A stretch of DNA of 64,000 nt from Pectobacterium brasiliense (GTDB taxonomy: Bacteria; Pseudomonadota; Gammaproteobacteria; Enterobacterales; Enterobacteriaceae), in the NCBI RefSeq assembly GCF_016950255.1, contig NZ_JACGFN010000002.1, forward strand, positions 682,001 through 746,000. The letters are read 5' to 3'. The notes beneath the pieces are model-generated. The model worked only from the letters and a program-made list of their open reading frames with translations. It had not been told where the DNA came from and made no database searches. Each line of letters starts with the position of its first letter. The first letter of the stretch is position 1. Position numbers and translations under genes: made by a program. Below, one piece after another: positions 8,714 through 18,984 of this stretch.

Positions 8714-9889
8714 ATGAGTGAAAGTGTGGAAAATCAGGTGCCACAGACGCCACAGAAAAACAAAAAACAGCAGCGCAAACGCGTGTTATCACTTCTGACG
8801 TTTATTTTCGTCGTGCTAGGCTGTGCCTGGCTGGTTTACTGGTTCCTGGTGCTCAGACATCACCAAAGCACCGACGATGCCTACGTCGCAGGCAATCAGA
8901 TTCAGATCATGGCGCAGGTCAGCGGCAGCGTCACCCATGTTAACGTCGACAATACCGATTTTGTTAAGCAGGGACAGGTGCTGGTGGAGTTAGATCCGAC
9001 CGATGCCCAGCAGGCGTTTGAACGCGCGAAAACCGGGCTGGCCAACAGCGTCCGCCAGACGCACCAGTTGATCATCAACAGTAAGCAGTATCAGGCCAAT
9101 ATTGAACTGCGCCAAACCGAGCTGAACAAGGCACAAAGTGACTTGAGCCGCCGGGAAGCACTCGGCAGCGCCAATGCTATCGGGCGTGAAGAAGTGCAGC
9201 ATGCTCGTGATGCCGTCGCAACCGCTAAAGCCGCACTGGAAGTCGCCAGACAGCAATATCAGGCGAATCAGGCAATGATTCTGGATACGCCGCTTGAGAA
9301 GCAACCCGCCATACAGCAAGCCTCCGTAGAAATGCGCGATGCCTGGCTAGCGCTGCAGCGTACCAAGATCGTCAGCCCGATTGACGGCTATGTCTCACGC
9401 CGCAGCGTGCAGATTGGGGCGCGTATCTCTTCGACATCAGCGCTGATGGCCGTCGTTCCTGCCAATCACCTGTGGGTCGATGCGAACTTCAAAGAGACAC
9501 AGTTAGCCAATATGCGTATCGGCCAACCGGCTACCGTGATCGCGGATATCTACGGTGACGACGTCGTGTATCAGGGAAAAGTGGTCGGTCTCGATATGGG
9601 TACCGGTAGCGCGTTCTCTCTGCTGCCTGCGCAGAACGCGACGGGCAACTGGATCAAGGTCGTGCAGCGCCTGCCCGTGCGTATTGAGATCGATCCGAAG
9701 CAAGTCGCCGAACATCCGTTGCGTATCGGTCTGTCCGCGCTGGTTAATGTCGATACTGCCAATACCGAAGGCAGCGCGTTAGCAGAAACCTCACGCACCA
9801 CGCCGGCCTACCAAAGTGATGCGCTGACGTTAGATCTCACGCCTGTTAATCAGGAAATCAGCGCCATTATTCAGGCGAACGCCGGTTAA
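8714..9889 (+). CDS. emrA: Multidrug efflux membrane fusion protein EmrA
   Basis: The periplasmic adaptor of the EmrAB-TolC efflux pump. The 391 residues have a short basic cytoplasmic tail, one transmembrane helix (about residues 25-45), a lipoyl/biotinyl-like half motif (TDDAYVAGNQIQIMAQVSGSV), a long alpha-helical coiled-coil hairpin (about 95-210) and the second half domain with the IVSPIDGYVSRRSVQIG motif. An upstream in-frame ATG at 8633 exists, but the start at 8714 has a purine-rich ribosome site (gagagaagag) and gives the E. coli-like length of 390. It precedes emrB by 17 bases. Confidence 0.95.
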   Translation: MSESVENQVPQTPQKNKKQQRKRVLSLLTFIFVVLGCAWLVYWFLVLRHHQSTDDAYVAGNQIQIMAQVSGSVTHVNVDNTDFVKQGQVLVELDPTDAQQAFERAKTGLANSVRQTHQLIINSKQYQANIELRQTELNKAQSDLSRREALGSANAIGREEVQHARDAVATAKAALEVARQQYQANQAMILDTPLEKQPAIQQASVEMRDAWLALQRTKIVSPIDGYVSRRSVQIGARISSTSALMAVVPANHLWVDANFKETQLANMRIGQPATVIADIYGDDVVYQGKVVGLDMGTGSAFSLLPAQNATGNWIKVVQRLPVRIEIDPKQVAEHPLRIGLSALVNVDTANTEGSALAETSRTTPAYQSDALTLDLTPVNQEISAIIQANAG

Positions 9890-9906
9890 GCTGGCAGGAG
9901 AGAAAC

Positions 9907-11442
9907 GTGCAGAGAGAACCGCTTAAAGGCGCGAGTCTGGCCTGGATGACCGTTGCTCTGTCGCTGGCAACGTTTATGCAGGTGCTGGACTCCACCATCG
10001 CCAACGTCGCTATTCCGACCATCGCCGGTAATCTGGGTGCGTCCAACTCACAGGGAACGTGGGTCATCACCTCGTTCGGGGTCGCCAACGCCATCTCTAT
10101 TCCTATTACCGGCTGGCTGGCCAAACGGTTTGGGGAAGTCCGCCTCTTTCTGTGGTCAACGGCGCTCTTCGCCCTGACATCCTGGCTGTGCGGAATATCC
10201 ACCAGCCTGGAAATGCTGATTTTCTCCCGCGTGTTGCAGGGGATTGTCGCCGGGCCGCTGATCCCGCTGTCACAGAGTCTGTTGCTCAGCAATTATCCCC
10301 CCGCCAAACGCAGTATCGCCTTGGCGCTGTGGTCCATGACCGTGGTCGTCGCGCCAATCTGTGGCCCGATTCTGGGCGGCTGGATTAGCGACAACTATCA
10401 CTGGGGCTGGATATTCTTCATCAACGTTCCGTTGGGCATCGCCGTGGTATTTATTGCTATGCAAACGCTGCGCGGGCGAGAAACCAAAACCGAGATCAAA
10501 CCCATCGATACCATCGGGCTGGCGTTGCTGGTTGTCGGCATCGGCAGCCTACAGATGATGCTCGACCGCGGAAAAGAGCTGGACTGGTTTAACTCGACGG
10601 AGATCATCACGCTAACCGTAGTGGCGGTGATTGCAATCGCGTTCCTGATTGTCTGGGAGCTAACGGACGACCACCCGGTGGTGGATTTGTCGCTGTTTAA
10701 GTCGCGCAACTTCACCATTGGCTGTCTGTGTATCAGCCTCGCCTACATGTTTTACTTCGGGGCGATCGTACTCTTGCCGCAGCTATTGCAGGAGGTGTAT
10801 GGCTATACCGCCACCTGGGCGGGGCTGGCATCCGCACCCGTTGGGTTGATGCCAGTAGTGCTGTCGCCGATTATCGGTCGATTTGCTCCGCGTCTGGATA
10901 TGCGCAAACTGGTGACGTTCAGCTTTATCATGTACGCCGTCTGTTTCTACTGGCGAGCGTATACCTTCGAGCCGGGCATGGATTTTGGCGCATCGGCCTG
11001 GCCGCAGTTCGTTCAGGGGTTTGCCGTCGCCTGCTTCTTCATGCCGCTGACGACCATCACGCTGTCTGGGCTGCCACCGGAGCGTTTGGCAGCAGCATCG
11101 AGTTTGTCGAACTTTACCCGAACGCTGGCGGGATCGATCGGGACATCGATTACCACCACGCTCTGGACACAGCGTGAATCGCTGCACCATGCGCATCTGA
11201 CGGAATCTATCACACCGTATAATCCGATCGCGCAGGAAACGTACCAGCAGCTTCAGGCGATGGGAATGAGCCAAACGCAGGCCTCGGCCTACATCGCAGA
11301 GCAGATTACCGCACAGGGGCTGATTATCTCCGCCAACGAAATCTTCTGGGCGGCAGCCGCCGTATTTTTGGTTCTGCTGGTGCTGGTCTGGTTCGCTAAA
11401 CCGCCCTTTACCACTGGCGGTGGAGGCGGTGGCGCGCACTAA
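9907..11442 (+). CDS. emrB: Multidrug efflux MFS transporter EmrB
   Basis: The 14-helix DHA2-family proton antiporter of EmrAB-TolC, 511 residues. It shows motif C-type LDSTIANVAIPTIAG near the N terminus and is close to E. coli EmrB throughout, ending in the same Gly-rich tail before AH. The start is GTG (9907), preceded by aggagag. E. coli has luxS after emrB; here a terminator follows and then a nupC-like gene, so synteny with E. coli ends at this point. Confidence 0.96.
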   Translation: MQREPLKGASLAWMTVALSLATFMQVLDSTIANVAIPTIAGNLGASNSQGTWVITSFGVANAISIPITGWLAKRFGEVRLFLWSTALFALTSWLCGISTSLEMLIFSRVLQGIVAGPLIPLSQSLLLSNYPPAKRSIALALWSMTVVVAPICGPILGGWISDNYHWGWIFFINVPLGIAVVFIAMQTLRGRETKTEIKPIDTIGLALLVVGIGSLQMMLDRGKELDWFNSTEIITLTVVAVIAIAFLIVWELTDDHPVVDLSLFKSRNFTIGCLCISLAYMFYFGAIVLLPQLLQEVYGYTATWAGLASAPVGLMPVVLSPIIGRFAPRLDMRKLVTFSFIMYAVCFYWRAYTFEPGMDFGASAWPQFVQGFAVACFFMPLTTITLSGLPPERLAAASSLSNFTRTLAGSIGTSITTTLWTQRESLHHAHLTESITPYNPIAQETYQQLQAMGMSQTQASAYIAEQITAQGLIISANEIFWAAAAVFLVLLVLVWFAKPPFTTGGGGGGAH

Positions 11443-11459
11443 CTCGCCGTAAGCGTTCT

Positions 11460-11500
11460 TTCCCCTTCTGTCAGCAACGGGCCGAAGGGGAATTCTCTTT
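11460..11500 (+). terminator. Terminator after emrB
   Basis: A 9-base-pair stem (11460-11468 with 11484-11492) with a 15-base loop follows the emrB stop by 17 bases and runs into a T/C-rich stretch. The T-tract is imperfect, so efficiency is uncertain. Confidence 0.6.
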
Positions 11501-11647
11501 TCCCCTTCAACCGTCCCCTGATGACTCAAATACATATCCCCTTCTTATAGCGCTGTAGCGAATAAGGATTTACAGATTCGGGATAAACATATTTTCACAT
11601 TCCGATTACAATGCGCCTCTTTTATTCGGGGATTAAGTGGTTCTTCT

Positions 11648-12832
11648 ATGTCACAGGTTTTACATTTCATTTTGGCAACGGCAGCCATTTTTTTGCTGGC
11701 ACTGCTCGTCAGTCACGACAGAAAACGCATCCGACTGCGCTTTATTGTGCAACTGCTGGTGATTGAAATTTTGCTGGCCTATTTCCTTTTGCATTCCAGT
11801 ATCGGGCTTAACGCGATTAGCTCCTTTGCCGGGTTGTTTGAAAAGCTATTATCTTTCGCCAATCAAGGAACCGACTTTGTGTTTGGCGGGATGAACGCAC
11901 AAGGGCTTTCCTTTATCTTCCTCAACGTGCTCTGCCCTATCGTCTTTATTTCCGCCCTGATCGGTATTTTGCAGCACTGGCGAATTTTGCCGCTGATTAT
12001 CAAAGGCATCGGTACTCTGCTGTCTAAGGTCAACGGGATGGGGAAACTGGAGTCGTTTAACGCCGTGAGTACGCTGATGCTCGGGCAGTCAGAGAACTTT
12101 ATCGTCTATAAAGGCATCATCGCTGACATGTCGCCACGGCGGATGTACACGATGGCAGCGACGGCAATGTCGACCGTGTCCATGTCGATCATCAGCGCCT
12201 ACATGACCATGCTGGACGCCAAATATGTCGTCGCCGCGCTGATTCTGAATATGTTCAGCACCTTTATCATTCTGTCAATCATCAACCCTTATCAGCCTGA
12301 CGACGAGCCAGAACTGAAGCTGGAAAAGCTGCATGAAGACCAAAGCTTCTTTGAAATGCTGGGGGAATACATTCTTGCCGGGTTTAAAGTGGCGATGATT
12401 ATCATGGCGATGCTGATCGGCTTCGTGGCCTTGATTGCCGCCGTGAATGCGCTGTTCAGCACCGTCTTCGGCATTAGCTTCCAAGCGATTATGGGCTATG
12501 TCTTTTCACCGTTAGCCTGGCTGATCGGCATTCCGTCTTCCGATATTCTGAACGCGGGCAGCATCATGGCGACCAAGCTGGTGGCGAATGAATTCGTTGC
12601 CATGATCGAACTGAAGAAGATCGCGGCAGAGATGTCGACACGCGGCTTGGGCATTTTGTCCGTATTCCTGATTTCCTTCGCTAACTTCGCGTCAATCGGC
12701 ATTATCGCGGGCGCAATCAAAGGACTGAATGAAGCGCAGGGCAACGTGGTATCACGCTTTGGCCTGAAGCTGGTTTATGGTTCTACGCTGGTGAGTTTAC
12801 TGTCTGCGGCAGTAGCGGGACTGGTGCTGTAA
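11648..12832 (+). CDS. NupC-type concentrative nucleoside transporter
   Basis: A 394-residue inner-membrane nucleoside:H+ symporter of the CNT family. Diagnostic segments are [50 protein letters not shown] and the C-terminal [29 protein letters not shown], all nearly as in E. coli NupC (400 residues). It stands alone between two hairpins. Whether it is the orthologue of nupC or a paralogue such as yeiJ/yeiM cannot be decided from one locus. Confidence 0.88.
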   Translation: MSQVLHFILATAAIFLLALLVSHDRKRIRLRFIVQLLVIEILLAYFLLHSSIGLNAISSFAGLFEKLLSFANQGTDFVFGGMNAQGLSFIFLNVLCPIVFISALIGILQHWRILPLIIKGIGTLLSKVNGMGKLESFNAVSTLMLGQSENFIVYKGIIADMSPRRMYTMAATAMSTVSMSIISAYMTMLDAKYVVAALILNMFSTFIILSIINPYQPDDEPELKLEKLHEDQSFFEMLGEYILAGFKVAMIIMAMLIGFVALIAAVNALFSTVFGISFQAIMGYVFSPLAWLIGIPSSDILNAGSIMATKLVANEFVAMIELKKIAAEMSTRGLGILSVFLISFANFASIGIIAGAIKGLNEAQGNVVSRFGLKLVYGSTLVSLLSAAVAGLVL

Positions 12833-12852
12833 TATTTGTATATTGAAAATAA

Positions 12853-12874
12853 TCAGCCCCTGAAAAGGGGCTGA
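12853..12874 (-). terminator. Terminator between nupC-like gene and DUF3574 gene
   Basis: A perfect 9-base-pair stem (12853-12861 with 12866-12874) and GAAA loop lie between two convergent genes. On the minus strand it is followed by ttattttc, which fits a terminator for the lipoprotein gene; on the plus strand the following sequence is A-rich, so it would end plus-strand transcripts less well. Confidence 0.7.
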
Positions 12875-12882
12875 TGAAAAAA

Positions 12883-13317
12883 TCAGAAAGCGACGCAGAC
12901 GGGAGCATCAATCCGCATGACGGATTCCTGCGCGAAACGTGATTTGTAGATGGTACGCAGCGCTTCAATATCACGCTCTTTATCAGCACCGTGAATCAAC
13001 ATCAGCGCCTTGCTGTTCTCTCGGGCAACCACGCCATCGTTCCCTAGCCATTGTCCTTTGGCATCAAACACCGTCAGCCCTTCTTTAAAGCGTGGCGTAA
13101 CGTCACCATCCAAAAACGCTTTCCATTCGGCCTCTGAAATCACTGGGCCAGCAGGACGGTTCAAACCAAAATAAAGCGTGGTCTGCACCTGCTTATCGCC
13201 AATCTGACACGCATCAGCGGCTGACGTAGCGGCAACGGACGAGTGCGGCAGCGAATGGCAACCGCTTACCAGCAATGTACCCAACAGCAACGATACCGCG
13301 ATAACTTTCTGCTTCAT
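12883..13317 (-). CDS. DUF3574-family lipoprotein
   Basis: A small secreted lipoprotein of the DUF3574 family, function unknown. The signal peptide ends in a lipobox (LLVSGC) about 20 residues from the start, and the mature part contains the family-like TTLYFGLNRPAGPVISEAEWKAFLDGDVTPRFKEGLTV. The start at 13317 is preferred because a GAGGAC ribosome site lies seven bases before it; an upstream GTG/ATG at 13332 would add five residues. It sits between the nupC-like gene (convergent) and yfiF (same strand). Confidence 0.78.
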   Translation of the reverse strand: MKQKVIAVSLLLGTLLVSGCHSLPHSSVAATSAADACQIGDKQVQTTLYFGLNRPAGPVISEAEWKAFLDGDVTPRFKEGLTVFDAKGQWLGNDGVVARENSKALMLIHGADKERDIEALRTIYKSRFAQESVMRIDAPVCVAF

Positions 13318-13386
13318 CAATCGTCCTCTCATCCGTGGTGATACCGACTCAGGGAGCCAATTCTCCCTGAGCGTCGATGCGTGATA

Positions 13387-14538
13387 TCAGGCCTGATTCT
13401 GTCGCCACCACTCGGACAGCAAAATGCCCGTTGCGACCGAAATATTCAGACTTTCAACTTTACCGGTGCCGCCGATAGAGACTTTTACGTCCCCCTGTTG
13501 CCAGGCGCTATCCGACAGACCATCACCTTCCTGACCCAGCACGATCACAGTTTTCGCCGGAAGCGTCGCTTGCGACAATGCCGTGCCTTTATGGCTGGAG
13601 GTGGTCACGATGGTGTAGCCTGCGTTACGGAACTCTGTCAGCACGGACAGGAAATCGTCAGCGTTAATCGCTTTAACGTGTTCCGCACCGCCTTCTGCCG
13701 TGCGCACGGCCGCGCCGGATTCCAGCAGCGCCGCATCTTGTACCAGCACACCTTTCACGCCGAAATGCGCGCAGCTACGCATAATGCCGCCGAGGTTGTG
13801 CGGGTTACCCACATCTTCCAGCGCCAGTACACAGTCTTGCTCGCCAGCCGTTTTCAGGTACTCACGCACATCCAGTCCCTGACGCTTTTTAATCAGGAAA
13901 CAAACACCGCCGTGGTGCTCAGTGCCGGAAGCCTTAATCAGCTCGTCCTCTTCCACAACGTGGTAAGCCTTGCGGTTTGCCGCCATCCAGCGCAGTGCAT
14001 CGCGGAAACGCGGCGTCACTTCTTGCAGGAACCAGGCACGAACGATCACTTCAGAGCGGTTTTTAAACAGCGCCTGACAGGCATTCTCACCGTAGACACG
14101 TGTTTCTTCCTGACGCTGGCGACGCAGTTGCTCAGGATCGATATGGCTCTTGCCAGCGATCCCGCCATGGTCCGGCGTTTCACTGTCACTTGGCGCACGA
14201 GACACGGTTTTCCACGGGGATTCATACCCTCCCGTCTCTTCACCGCGTGGACGACGCGGACGATCGCCACTACGTTCGTTACGATCTTTATTGCCCCACG
14301 GCGATTTCGCATTGCTATCGCCGTCGCGGGACGGATTTTCCCGGGCATAGCGCGGGTTAACGTCGCGCGGATGCTTCGGCTTTTCGCGTTGATCGCGAGA
14401 GCCACCGCCATCACGCCGATCGCCACGGCGATCTTTGTCAGTTGGGCGCTTGTTTTTATTCTCTTTCTCGCCCTCATCATCACTACGGACGTACATCACA
14501 CGGACTTTGCCGCTTTTACTATTGAATGAATCGCTCAT
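13387..14538 (-). CDS. yfiF: SpoU/TrmH-family RNA methyltransferase YfiF
   Basis: A probable RNA 2'-O-methyltransferase. The C-terminal half has the SPOUT knot motifs: [38 protein letters not shown] and [19 protein letters not shown]. The first ~130 residues are highly charged and low in complexity (Asp/Lys/Arg/Gly-rich), longer than in E. coli YfiF (345 residues against 383 here). The start at 14538 follows a GGTGGAGA ribosome site. Neighbours yfiF-trxC-tapT-pka-pssA match E. coli. The RNA target is not known. Confidence 0.9.
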   Translation of the reverse strand: MSDSFNSKSGKVRVMYVRSDDEGEKENKNKRPTDKDRRGDRRDGGGSRDQREKPKHPRDVNPRYARENPSRDGDSNAKSPWGNKDRNERSGDRPRRPRGEETGGYESPWKTVSRAPSDSETPDHGGIAGKSHIDPEQLRRQRQEETRVYGENACQALFKNRSEVIVRAWFLQEVTPRFRDALRWMAANRKAYHVVEEDELIKASGTEHHGGVCFLIKKRQGLDVREYLKTAGEQDCVLALEDVGNPHNLGGIMRSCAHFGVKGVLVQDAALLESGAAVRTAEGGAEHVKAINADDFLSVLTEFRNAGYTIVTTSSHKGTALSQATLPAKTVIVLGQEGDGLSDSAWQQGDVKVSIGGTGKVESLNISVATGILLSEWWRQNQA

Positions 14539-14787
14539 TGTTCTCTCCACCTACGCGCTGGGCGCGAAGATTACCTTATGTACACCCGCTTAGCCACACG
14601 CTTGTGGTAAAAGAGCGCTAACAGTCAGAAGCTATTGTAGCTATTGGGCAAACCACGTTGTTGCCATAATGTCTCCCCACCATAATTTATTCACGCTTAA
14701 GCAACATGCCGTTGACTTTCCAATGCCGCATTGCGCGCATTTTATCAGCGACATCTCTATTTTAGCCCTTTTATCTGAGGCCCTGTT

Positions 14788-15207
14788 ATGAATACGGTAT
14801 GTGGATCTTGCCAAACAACCAATCGCCTGCCAGAAGAGCGTGTTGATGACCATGCAAAGTGTGGTCGTTGCGGAGAAACCTTATTCAGCGGTGACGTTAC
14901 CAATGCCACAGAAACGACGCTCGATAAGCTGTTACAGGACGATCTTCCCATCGTGATCGATTTCTGGGCGCCTTGGTGTGGCCCCTGCGTCAACTTTGCC
15001 CCGGTGTTTGAAAATGTCGCGCAAGAGCGTAGCGGGAAAGTCCGCTTTATTAAGGTCAATACCGAAGCCGAACCGGCGCTCAGCGCACGTTTCCGCATCC
15101 GCAGTATTCCAACCCTCATGATCTTTAAACAGGGCCAGATGGTCGACATTCTCAACGGCGCGCTGCCAAAAGCACAGTTCGAGAGCTGGCTGGACGAATC
15201 GCTGTAG
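14788..15207 (+). CDS. trxC: Thioredoxin 2
   Basis: A 139-residue thioredoxin with an N-terminal zinc finger (C5, C8, C25, C28) and the catalytic WCGPC motif (C64, C67), as in E. coli TrxC of equal length. It reduces protein disulfides in the cytoplasm and is an OxyR target in E. coli. It is transcribed divergently from yfiF. Confidence 0.97.
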   Translation: MNTVCGSCQTTNRLPEERVDDHAKCGRCGETLFSGDVTNATETTLDKLLQDDLPIVIDFWAPWCGPCVNFAPVFENVAQERSGKVRFIKVNTEAEPALSARFRIRSIPTLMIFKQGQMVDILNGALPKAQFESWLDESL

Positions 15208-15353
15208 AGAATTAGGGTAGGAGCGTAGGTATTATTGCCTCCTACCCTTTTGGTCAACCCGCCTGTCGATTAGAATGTCGCCTTTCTGAATCAGCTTCTC
15301 AATGATGAAAACGAAGCAGGTTCGTTGCAGAATCTCATGGCGTCATCTATTTC

Positions 15354-16103
15354 ATGCTCAACCATCCTTTAATGGTCAACCGTCCCCTCATGGACAATGC
15401 CGTACTCCGTCTGCGCCAGCAACGTCTTGAGCAGTCAACCAAACCGTTCCGCGCCCGTGGCTGCCGCGTAGTACGCTGTCAGCAGTGTTTATTACCCGCA
15501 ACTAACTGTCTGTGCCACACCATTCAGGCACAGCAATCTCGCAGCCGCGTCTGTCTGGTAATGTTTGATACCGAACCGTTAAAGCCAAGCAATACCGGAC
15601 GCCTCATTGCCGATATTCTGCCCGAGACACAGGCGTTTCGCTGGTCACGCACCGAGCCCGATCCCAAGTTGCTTGCTGCCCTGCAAAACCCGGACGTTCA
15701 GCCGTATCTGGTTTTCCTTGCCGATGCCGCGGAAGAAGGACGTCAGGTGTTTCACCAGCTTCCCGCAACGGAAAAGCCCGCGCTATTTGTCTTACTCGAT
15801 GGTACGTGGCCGGAAGCGCGTAAAATGTTCCGCAAAAGCCCTTATCTGGACAACCTGCCGATCCTGTCGCTGAATGTAGAGGCACTTTCCCGCTATCAAC
15901 TGCGTGAAGCCAGTAGTGCAGGACAGCATTGTACCGCCGAAATTGCCATCGCCCTGCTCGCACAGGCGGGGGATATCGTCGCGGCCGACGCGCTATCACA
16001 GCATTTTGACCGTTTCCGGCGACACTATCTGGCTGGGAAATCACACCACAGCTTGCGGGAAAATTTACCCATCGTCACAGCACAAGCGGCAGAAAGCGTT
16101 TAG
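15354..16103 (+). CDS. tapT: tRNA-uridine aminocarboxypropyltransferase TapT (DTW domain)
   Basis: A DTW-domain protein. In E. coli, TapT (YfiP) makes acp3U47 in tRNA from S-adenosylmethionine. Visible are the zinc-type RCQQCLLPATNCLC motif, the MFDTEPLKPSNTGRLIADILP segment and the signature DGTWPEARKMFRKSPYL. The start is uncertain: ATG at 15354, 15372 or 15390 all give in-frame proteins, and the last gives the form closest to E. coli (232 residues). It lies 32 bases before pka. Confidence 0.9.
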   Translation: MLNHPLMVNRPLMDNAVLRLRQQRLEQSTKPFRARGCRVVRCQQCLLPATNCLCHTIQAQQSRSRVCLVMFDTEPLKPSNTGRLIADILPETQAFRWSRTEPDPKLLAALQNPDVQPYLVFLADAAEEGRQVFHQLPATEKPALFVLLDGTWPEARKMFRKSPYLDNLPILSLNVEALSRYQLREASSAGQHCTAEIAIALLAQAGDIVAADALSQHFDRFRRHYLAGKSHHSLRENLPIVTAQAAESV

Positions 16104-16135
16104 TATCAAAGGAGATTGATCTAAAGGAGTGACGC

Positions 16136-18784
16136 ATGAGCCAGCGCGGATTGGAAGCACTGTTACGCCCTAAGTCTATCGCCGTTCTCGGCGCGTCAGA
16201 AAAACCGGGACGAGCCGGTTTTCTGATGATGAAAAATCTGCTGGACGGCCATTTCAGCGGTCCTGTGCTGCCTGTTACACCGAAATATCGTGCCGTTTGC
16301 GGCGTACTGGCCTACCCGACGGTCGCCAGCCTGCCGATGACGCCCGATCTTGCCGTGATTTGCACCAACGCCAGCCGTAATCTGACGCTGTTAGAAGAAC
16401 TGGGACAGAAAGGCTGCAAAACCGTCATCATCCTCTCCGCGCCGCCGACCCAGTTCAGCGAATTAAAGGCCTGCGCCGTGCGCTATCACATGCGCCTGCT
16501 TGGCCCCAACAGCCTCGGGTTACTCGCTCCCTGGCAAGGCCTGAATGCCAGTTTCTCCCCAGTCCCGATTATGAAAGGCAAATTGGCATTTATTTCGCAG
16601 TCGGCCGCCGTGTCCAACACCATACTGGACTGGGCACAGCAGCGCGGTATTGGCTTTTCCTATTTCATCGCTCTGGGCGACAGCCTGGATATCGATGTCG
16701 ACGACCTGTTAGATTTTCTGGCACGCGATGGTAAAACCAGTGCGATTCTGCTGCATCTGGAACATATCAGCGATGCGCGCCGCTTTCTTTCTGCCTCCCG
16801 TAGCGCATCCCGAAATAAACCGATACTGGTGATAAAAAGCGGGCGCAGCCAGCAGGCACAGCAACTGTTGAATGACCAGCGCCACGGTCTGGATGCCGCC
16901 TACGACGCAGCAATTCAACGCGCAGGCTTACTGCGGGTACGGGATACGCATGAGCTTTTTTCTGCAGTGGAAACGTTAAGCCACCTGCGGCCGCTGCGCG
17001 GTGAACGTTTGATGCTGGTGAGCAACGGTGCGTCGCCCGCCGCACAGGCACTGGATCAGCTCCTCAGCCGACAAGGCAAGCTCGCCCAACTCAGCGAGGC
17101 AACCCGACAAGCGCTACAGGAAGCGCTGCCGCCAACCGTCATTATCGGTAATCCACTCGATCTGCGTGATGACGCAACCGCAGCCCGCTATCAGACAGCG
17201 GTTTCGGTATTACTGGACAGCGATGAAGTCGATGCACTCTTAATCATTCACGCGCCCAGCGCCGCTGCTCCGAGTACAGATAGCGCTGCGCAATTGATTA
17301 CGCTCTTCCAACAGCATCCGCGTGGGAAGAGAATTACGCTGCTGACCAACTGGTGCGGTGAATTCTCCTCTCAGGAAGCGCGACGCTTGTTTAACGATGC
17401 AGGCATTCCGACCTATCGCACGCCGGAAGGCGCGGTTACGGCATTTATGCATATCGTCGAATATCGGCGTAATCAGAAACAGCTAAAGGAAACCCCGGCG
17501 CTGCCGCTGAATTTAGGCATCAACGCCAGTCAGGCACATGCGCTGATTCATCAGGCGCTGTCAGACGGCGTGACGCAACTCGATACGCATGAAGTTCAGC
17601 CCATCCTGCAAGCCTACGGTTTGGATACGTTACCCACCTGGATCGCGGGCGACAGCGCAGAAACCGTCCATATCGCCGAACAAATTGGCTACCCAGTCGC
17701 GATTAAGCTGAGATCGCCCGATATTCCGCATAAATCGGAAGTTCAGGGCGTCATGCTGTACCTGAGAACCGCCAGAGAAGTCCAGCAGGCGGCAGAGGCT
17801 ATTCTTGACCGAGTGAAACGCACCTACCCACAGGCACGCATTTACGGTCTGCTCGTGCAGAGCATGGCAAATCGCGCTGGTGCGCAGGAGCTTAGGATTG
17901 CCGTCGAGCAGGATCCCGTTTTCGGACCGCTGATTATGCTAGGAGAAGGCGGCGTTGAGTGGCGAGAAAAACAGGCCGCCGTCGCCCTGCCTCCGCTGAA
18001 TATGACGCTGGCCCGCTATTTGGTGCTGCAAGCGGTGAAAGGCGGCAAGATTCGGGAATACAGCGCGCTGCGTCCGCTGGACATTCCCGCGCTCAGCCGC
18101 TTGCTGGTTCAGGTATCCAACCTGATTCTCGACTGCCCTGAAATTTCCCGGTTAGACATTCATCCTCTGCTGGCATCCGGGGACACCTTTACGCTGCTGG
18201 ATGTCACGCTACATCTGACGCCGTTCAGTGGCGATCCGCAGTCAAGGCTGGCAATCCGCCCTTATCCACACGAGCTGGAAGAAACGGTTACCCTCAAAAA
18301 TGGTGATAGCTGTCTGTTTCGGCCAATTTTGCCGGAAGATGAACCGCTGCTCAGTTCGTTCATTGCAAGAGTGACGAAAGAAGACCTGTATTACCGTTAT
18401 TTCAGCGAAATTAATGAATTTACTCACGAAGACTTAGCCAATATGACACAAATTGACTACGATCGTGAGATGGCATTCGTTGCCGTGCGCCAGCTCGGTG
18501 AGGAGACTGAGATTATTGGCGTGACGCGTGCGATTTCCGATCCGGATAATACGGATGCAGAATTTGCCGTGCTAGTGCGATCCGATCTAAAAGGGCTGGG
18601 CCTTGGCAGACGCCTGTTGGAAAAGCTGATTGATTACGCCAAAGCGCATGGTCTCTCCCGCTTGACCGGCATCACCATGCCGCATAATCAAGGCATGATC
18701 CAGCTGTCCAAAAAGCTCGGTTTTCACATTGACGTACAATTAGAAGAGGGAATTGTGACGCTGGAATTGCCACTGAAGAATTGA
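16136..18784 (+). CDS. pka: Protein lysine acetyltransferase Pka/PatZ (YfiQ)
   Basis: An 882-residue protein acetyltransferase that in E. coli and Salmonella inactivates acetyl-CoA synthetase by acetylating its active-site lysine. The N-terminal two thirds are an inactive NDP-forming acyl-CoA synthetase-like region: CoA-binding domain (about 8-130, IAVLGASEKPGRAGF), ligase domain, then an ATP-grasp segment (about 500-700). The C-terminal GNAT domain (about 725-882) shows RSDLKGLGLGRRLLEKLIDYA, the acetyl-CoA loop. A clear AAGGAGT site precedes the ATG. Confidence 0.95.
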   Translation: MSQRGLEALLRPKSIAVLGASEKPGRAGFLMMKNLLDGHFSGPVLPVTPKYRAVCGVLAYPTVASLPMTPDLAVICTNASRNLTLLEELGQKGCKTVIILSAPPTQFSELKACAVRYHMRLLGPNSLGLLAPWQGLNASFSPVPIMKGKLAFISQSAAVSNTILDWAQQRGIGFSYFIALGDSLDIDVDDLLDFLARDGKTSAILLHLEHISDARRFLSASRSASRNKPILVIKSGRSQQAQQLLNDQRHGLDAAYDAAIQRAGLLRVRDTHELFSAVETLSHLRPLRGERLMLVSNGASPAAQALDQLLSRQGKLAQLSEATRQALQEALPPTVIIGNPLDLRDDATAARYQTAVSVLLDSDEVDALLIIHAPSAAAPSTDSAAQLITLFQQHPRGKRITLLTNWCGEFSSQEARRLFNDAGIPTYRTPEGAVTAFMHIVEYRRNQKQLKETPALPLNLGINASQAHALIHQALSDGVTQLDTHEVQPILQAYGLDTLPTWIAGDSAETVHIAEQIGYPVAIKLRSPDIPHKSEVQGVMLYLRTAREVQQAAEAILDRVKRTYPQARIYGLLVQSMANRAGAQELRIAVEQDPVFGPLIMLGEGGVEWREKQAAVALPPLNMTLARYLVLQAVKGGKIREYSALRPLDIPALSRLLVQVSNLILDCPEISRLDIHPLLASGDTFTLLDVTLHLTPFSGDPQSRLAIRPYPHELEETVTLKNGDSCLFRPILPEDEPLLSSFIARVTKEDLYYRYFSEINEFTHEDLANMTQIDYDREMAFVAVRQLGEETEIIGVTRAISDPDNTDAEFAVLVRSDLKGLGLGRRLLEKLIDYAKAHGLSRLTGITMPHNQGMIQLSKKLGFHIDVQLEEGIVTLELPLKN

Positions 18785-18984
18785 TAGCAAGACGTGACAT
18801 GACTCTTGCAACGGGAATTGTGATACCGATTCAATGGCAAAACAGACTCACAACAGCTGGAAAGTAATGGTATTATCGCCCATTCGGCTACTCCTTAACT
18901 TTTGATAATGACCAGAAGGTCATATACCCTAATGCAGCTCGACGTATGGTGGGTATAAACTGATGAGAGAAGAAACGCACTGTG

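Noticed and set aside
10783..11535. A 250-codon minus-strand frame opposite emrB
   Set aside because: Antisense to conserved EmrB sequence; composition is that of a shadow frame.
11442..11648. Absence of luxS after emrB as a possible deletion
   Set aside because: The whole E. coli neighbourhood changes here, so luxS is more likely elsewhere; unlike surE there are no remnant junctions.
13381..14529. A 382-codon open frame on the plus strand opposite yfiF
   Set aside because: It lies wholly antisense to the well-recognised YfiF, has Arg/Thr/Phe-rich shadow composition and no family motifs.
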